Source: Spirochaetales bacterium
GTDB lineage: Bacteria > Spirochaetota > Spirochaetia > SPDA01
NCBI GenBank assembly: GCA_004525155.1
Contig: SPDA01000195.1
Coordinates: 1 to 5,304 of the forward strand
Reading direction: 5' to 3'
DNA: 5,304 bases
The stretch's first letter is position 1; each line of letters opens with the position of its first letter. Below are positions 2,804 through 5,304 of this stretch, piece after piece. Both the position numbers and the translations under genes were made by a program. The notes below the pieces were generated by a model, which was not told the DNA's origin, ran no database searches, and worked only from the letters and a program-made list of their open reading frames with translations.

Positions 2804-5304
2804 CTCCGCCTTTATTTCTTTTTTCAGATTGACCTTGAAGAGCAGGCCGGCGGCAATGTAGATTCCGGCGGCAGCGAGCAGTACGATGCTGAACCCCCAG
2901 TGCACCGACATTACCCTCGCCAGAACTGAGCCGGAAACGGACAGTGCGCCGTTGACGCCCCAGGCCCAGGGCAGGAGCCGGTCCTTGTGTTCACCGAGAG
3001 TGGATAGTCCGGTGGGAAACGGCATACCCATGAAAAATGCGGAAGGCGCTATGATTACAATGGAAAGCATTATCTTGGCAAGGAGCGGCAGACCCAGGAG
3101 GGGATCTATCACCGGCGAAAGAAGAAATGCATAAAAGGCCAGGGAAACGGCGATACAGAGGGACGCGATCAGGATGTTCCGTTTCTTCCTGTCCTGCCTG
3201 AATTTACTGCTCACGAGACTCCCGATGCCGGAGAGCACCAGCATTGTGGTTATGACAATGCTGACGGAAAAAATCGGGTCCGCGAGGAAGAAAGTCAGCT
3301 TCTGGATAAGCACAATTTCGACGAGCATGTAGCCCAATCCTAGGCAACAGTAATAGAGGATAACGCCGAAAGCGCCCCCCCTGCCTTTCGTGTAGCTCTT
3401 TACCCTGCCGAAGAGGGGAATAATGATAATTAGGAGGCCGAAAAAAACAGCCTGCAGAAGAGTTCCCCACATGAGCAGGTAATTCCATTCTTCGGTTATG
3501 GTATCCAGCTTGTCGGCGAACATGCCGATGGAGGAGGGTTTCAGGTAATGATTGAAATAGGGCCTGTCGTCCCGGGAGGGCCGGATATTGAACAGATAGC
3601 CGCTGTACACCTCCTCTTCGTTTCCCTTCAGCAATGAATCCGTAATGTGGTAGTACAGCTCCTCAGGCTTGCGCTTGCTCCCGTCCATCAGTTTGGCAGC
3701 GTCGGCTTCAGTGAGATTAATATTGTACTTTTCCGTGTATTCTCCGAAAACGGTTGCGAGGTCTTTCCCTTTCGGGGTGATGCCTTTGTAATAGATATCG
3801 TCGAAAGAAAGCCTGTAGGTGAATTTTTTAAGTGTTTCTATTTCCTGCGGCGAGATGTCCCCGTTTTTGACGAGGATGGTGGTGGTAGAATAGATCATGG
3901 AAAAAATGTAGAGCCGGTTTTCGGGATTCGGAACTCCGCTTTCCTTAAGCGCCTGAATAATCGTGGCGATAAGTTTCGGTATGTTTCTCGGGGGCGCAAG
4001 ATGATTCCATCCTGTAATGGAGAGGAACCCGCCCGGCTTTACGTTTTTCAGGTAATCCCTGAAAGCCTCCACCGTGTATATGTAATTTTCATCCAGCGGA
4101 TTTCCCACGGACTGGGACAGTCCTACCGAATCGATAAGGCTTATTTCCACAAGGTCGAACTTTTTTCCGCCCGCCTTGGCGTAGGACCGCGGCTCCGTCT
4201 GTACCAGGCTGATTTTAGGTTTGAAGAGGAGGTTGTCATTTAACAGAGTTATAAGGCGGTCGTGCTTCATCATGTCCGCGAGGGCTTCGTTCGGTTCCAC
4301 GATGGTCACGTTTTTAGCGCCGTTGTACAGCGCCGTGAAAGATGTAAACCCGCCGCCGAGTTTTATGAGGAGCACTTCCGGTTCCTTAAGCAGGGCGTAG
4401 GGCGCGGACATGGGAAGGTAATTGATGTATTCTTTTTCGTCCGGCCGAAGCTGCCGCATAATGGATATGGGGCCGTTCCCGTCGATGTAGAGACCCCAGT
4501 AGGCGTTCTTCGGCATGGCGGAAACATTTGCCGCGGCGTTGTCGCTCAATCCCGGTGCGAAATGGAACATCGAGCTTTTGTATACTTCAATCTCCCCGAA
4601 GGGGCTGTGGGAGTAGTGAACCAGCTGAAGGTCCTTGTACATGAGCTTCGCCTGCTCCGAATCCTTGAATACGGACCGGGGATAGATCGCGAACACGTAG
4701 GTTCCCAGGAGCGTGACCACGAGAAGAAGAAGGGATACGACCATGCTCATGGGATGAAACAGCACCCTTATCCTGTTTTCCACTCTGCCGAAAAACGAGA
4801 GAAGGGAGCCGGCGAAGGCTACGGCTATGATGGGGTAGATAATTTGCTCAACGGGAAGCACGTACAATAAGGCGAGAAGCAGGAAGCCGCCCAGGCCGGA
4901 CCCGAGCATGTTCCAGAAGTAGGTGCGGTGCACGGTTCCCTGAACCAGGGTAAAGCTTATTCCGATAAACAGCGCGCCTGTAAAGAAGGGCAGGGTGAAC
5001 AGTATGTAATAAAGGCCTATCCACCAGAGTTGTGAAAGGTTCGACGCAATGAGCACTGGATTGAAGGGTACCCGGAGGGCGAGAATGAGGGAAAGGGCCA
5101 TGGTAAAGGGAAGGAGCACGGCGGAAGCTGTGAGCCAGTTTTCCAGGTTCTTCCTGATCCGTCTCTGCAGAAACGTGAGCAGCGTTCCCGCCAGTCCGAA
5201 TCCGAGGAGCGCAATGCTGATTACCATGGAACCGAAATTGGACCAGCTCGTTACCGAGAAAACCCTGATAATGGACAGTTCATACGCTATAAGAGCCAGT
5301 GACA
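2792..5304 (-). CDS. Polytopic membrane protein with embedded spermidine-synthase-like domain (5' end outside window)
   Basis: At least 836 residues; the frame is open to the window edge, so the start is not seen. Upstream of the ATG at 5227 the 25 visible codons encode AYELSIIRVFS and SWSNFGS, which continue the first helix region typical of this family. Numbering from that internal Met as 1, about six hydrophobic segments span 1-181, counting none of the preceding helix. A soluble Rossmann domain follows at about 200-560, with SAM-binding-type KLGGGFTS (289-296), acidic VEPNE (310-314) and DDRPYF (553-558). About seven helices then span 583-798, with GLGYMLVEIVLIQKLTFFL (630-648), GMPFPTGL (734-741) and WAWGVNGALSVSGSVLA (754-770). 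This arrangement is known for membrane-fused spermidine-synthase-like proteins. The canonical D-x-S-D-P catalytic motif of aminopropyltransferases is replaced by VEISLIDS (360-367), so polyamine synthesis is not supported; a methyltransferase-like role on an unknown substrate is possible. Confidence 0.88.
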   Translation of the reverse strand, partial: SLALIAYELSIIRVFSVTSWSNFGSMVISIALLGFGLAGTLLTFLQRRIRKNLENWLTASAVLLPFTMALSLILALRVPFNPVLIASNLSQLWWIGLYYILFTLPFFTGALFIGISFTLVQGTVHRTYFWNMLGSGLGGFLLLALLYVLPVEQIIYPIIAVAFAGSLLSFFGRVENRIRVLFHPMSMVVSLLLLVVTLLGTYVFAIYPRSVFKDSEQAKLMYKDLQLVHYSHSPFGEIEVYKSSMFHFAPGLSDNAAANVSAMPKNAYWGLYIDGNGPISIMRQLRPDEKEYINYLPMSAPYALLKEPEVLLIKLGGGFTSFTALYNGAKNVTIVEPNEALADMMKHDRLITLLNDNLLFKPKISLVQTEPRSYAKAGGKKFDLVEISLIDSVGLSQSVGNPLDENYIYTVEAFRDYLKNVKPGGFLSITGWNHLAPPRNIPKLIATIIQALKESGVPNPENRLYIFSMIYSTTTILVKNGDISPQEIETLKKFTYRLSFDDIYYKGITPKGKDLATVFGEYTEKYNINLTEADAAKLMDGSKRKPEELYYHITDSLLKGNEEEVYSGYLFNIRPSRDDRPYFNHYLKPSSIGMFADKLDTITEEWNYLLMWGTLLQAVFFGLLIIIIPLFGRVKSYTKGRGGAFGVILYYCCLGLGYMLVEIVLIQKLTFFLADPIFSVSIVITTMLVLSGIGSLVSSKFRQDRKKRNILIASLCIAVSLAFYAFLLSPVIDPLLGLPLLAKIMLSIVIIAPSAFFMGMPFPTGLSTLGEHKDRLLPWAWGVNGALSVSGSVLARVMSVHWGFSIVLLAAAGIYIAAGLLFKVNLKKEIKAEPAV

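Noticed and set aside
3647..4870. Two long plus-strand frames (198 and 202 codons) opposite the membrane protein gene, in the same frame and separated by a short gap
   Set aside because: They lie wholly antisense to a gene with clear family motifs, their translations show no domain or sensible composition, and no ribosome binding site is evident. They arise from codon bias of the real gene.

Overview
This is a bacterial chromosomal window of moderate GC content with five real protein-coding genes packed on both strands, separated by short non-coding stretches (none above about 200 bases). I see no rRNA, tRNA, CRISPR array, insertion sequence or other mobile element. Two of the proteins look like lipoproteins with slightly relaxed lipoboxes (LTT-C and FLS-C). 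Together with the M15 peptidase-lipoprotein architecture this mildly suggests a spirochaete or another diderm anaerobe or microaerophile, but the taxonomic guess is weak and rests on recognition by eye only.

Layout, left to right. A plus-strand crcB/fluC fluoride channel gene (21-410) starts in an ATGA overlap with what may be the tail of an upstream gene outside the window. It converges, 13 bases apart, on a minus-strand gene for a probable M15-family zinc peptidase lipoprotein (424-1473). A 159-base divergent intergenic region follows. It holds a promoter for a small plus-strand single-cluster ferredoxin gene (1633-1863), with a perfect 8+8 inverted repeat over the -35 element and a second copy of one half-site at the ribosome binding site. 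The ferredoxin gene converges on a minus-strand gene for an exported sulfite-oxidase-fold molybdopterin protein (1952-2599 with the start corrected). Upstream of that gene on the same strand lies a very large minus-strand gene for a polytopic membrane protein with an embedded spermidine-synthase-like Rossmann domain. This gene runs off the right edge of the window: its reading frame stays open to base 5304, so the ATG at 5227 is internal.

The genes do not form one obvious pathway. They look like separate transcription units: fluoride export, envelope or peptidoglycan processing, electron transfer, an exported molybdoenzyme, and a membrane synthase-like protein of unknown substrate. The ferredoxin and the molybdoenzyme are both redox proteins, but they are convergent and probably sit in different compartments, so no partnership is claimed. 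The points most worth checking are the operator-like structure in front of the ferredoxin gene, the molybdopterin protein that has a lipoprotein-type signal and no twin-arginine motif, and the true length and function of the membrane synthase-like protein. I did not find a convincing undescribed multi-gene system here.
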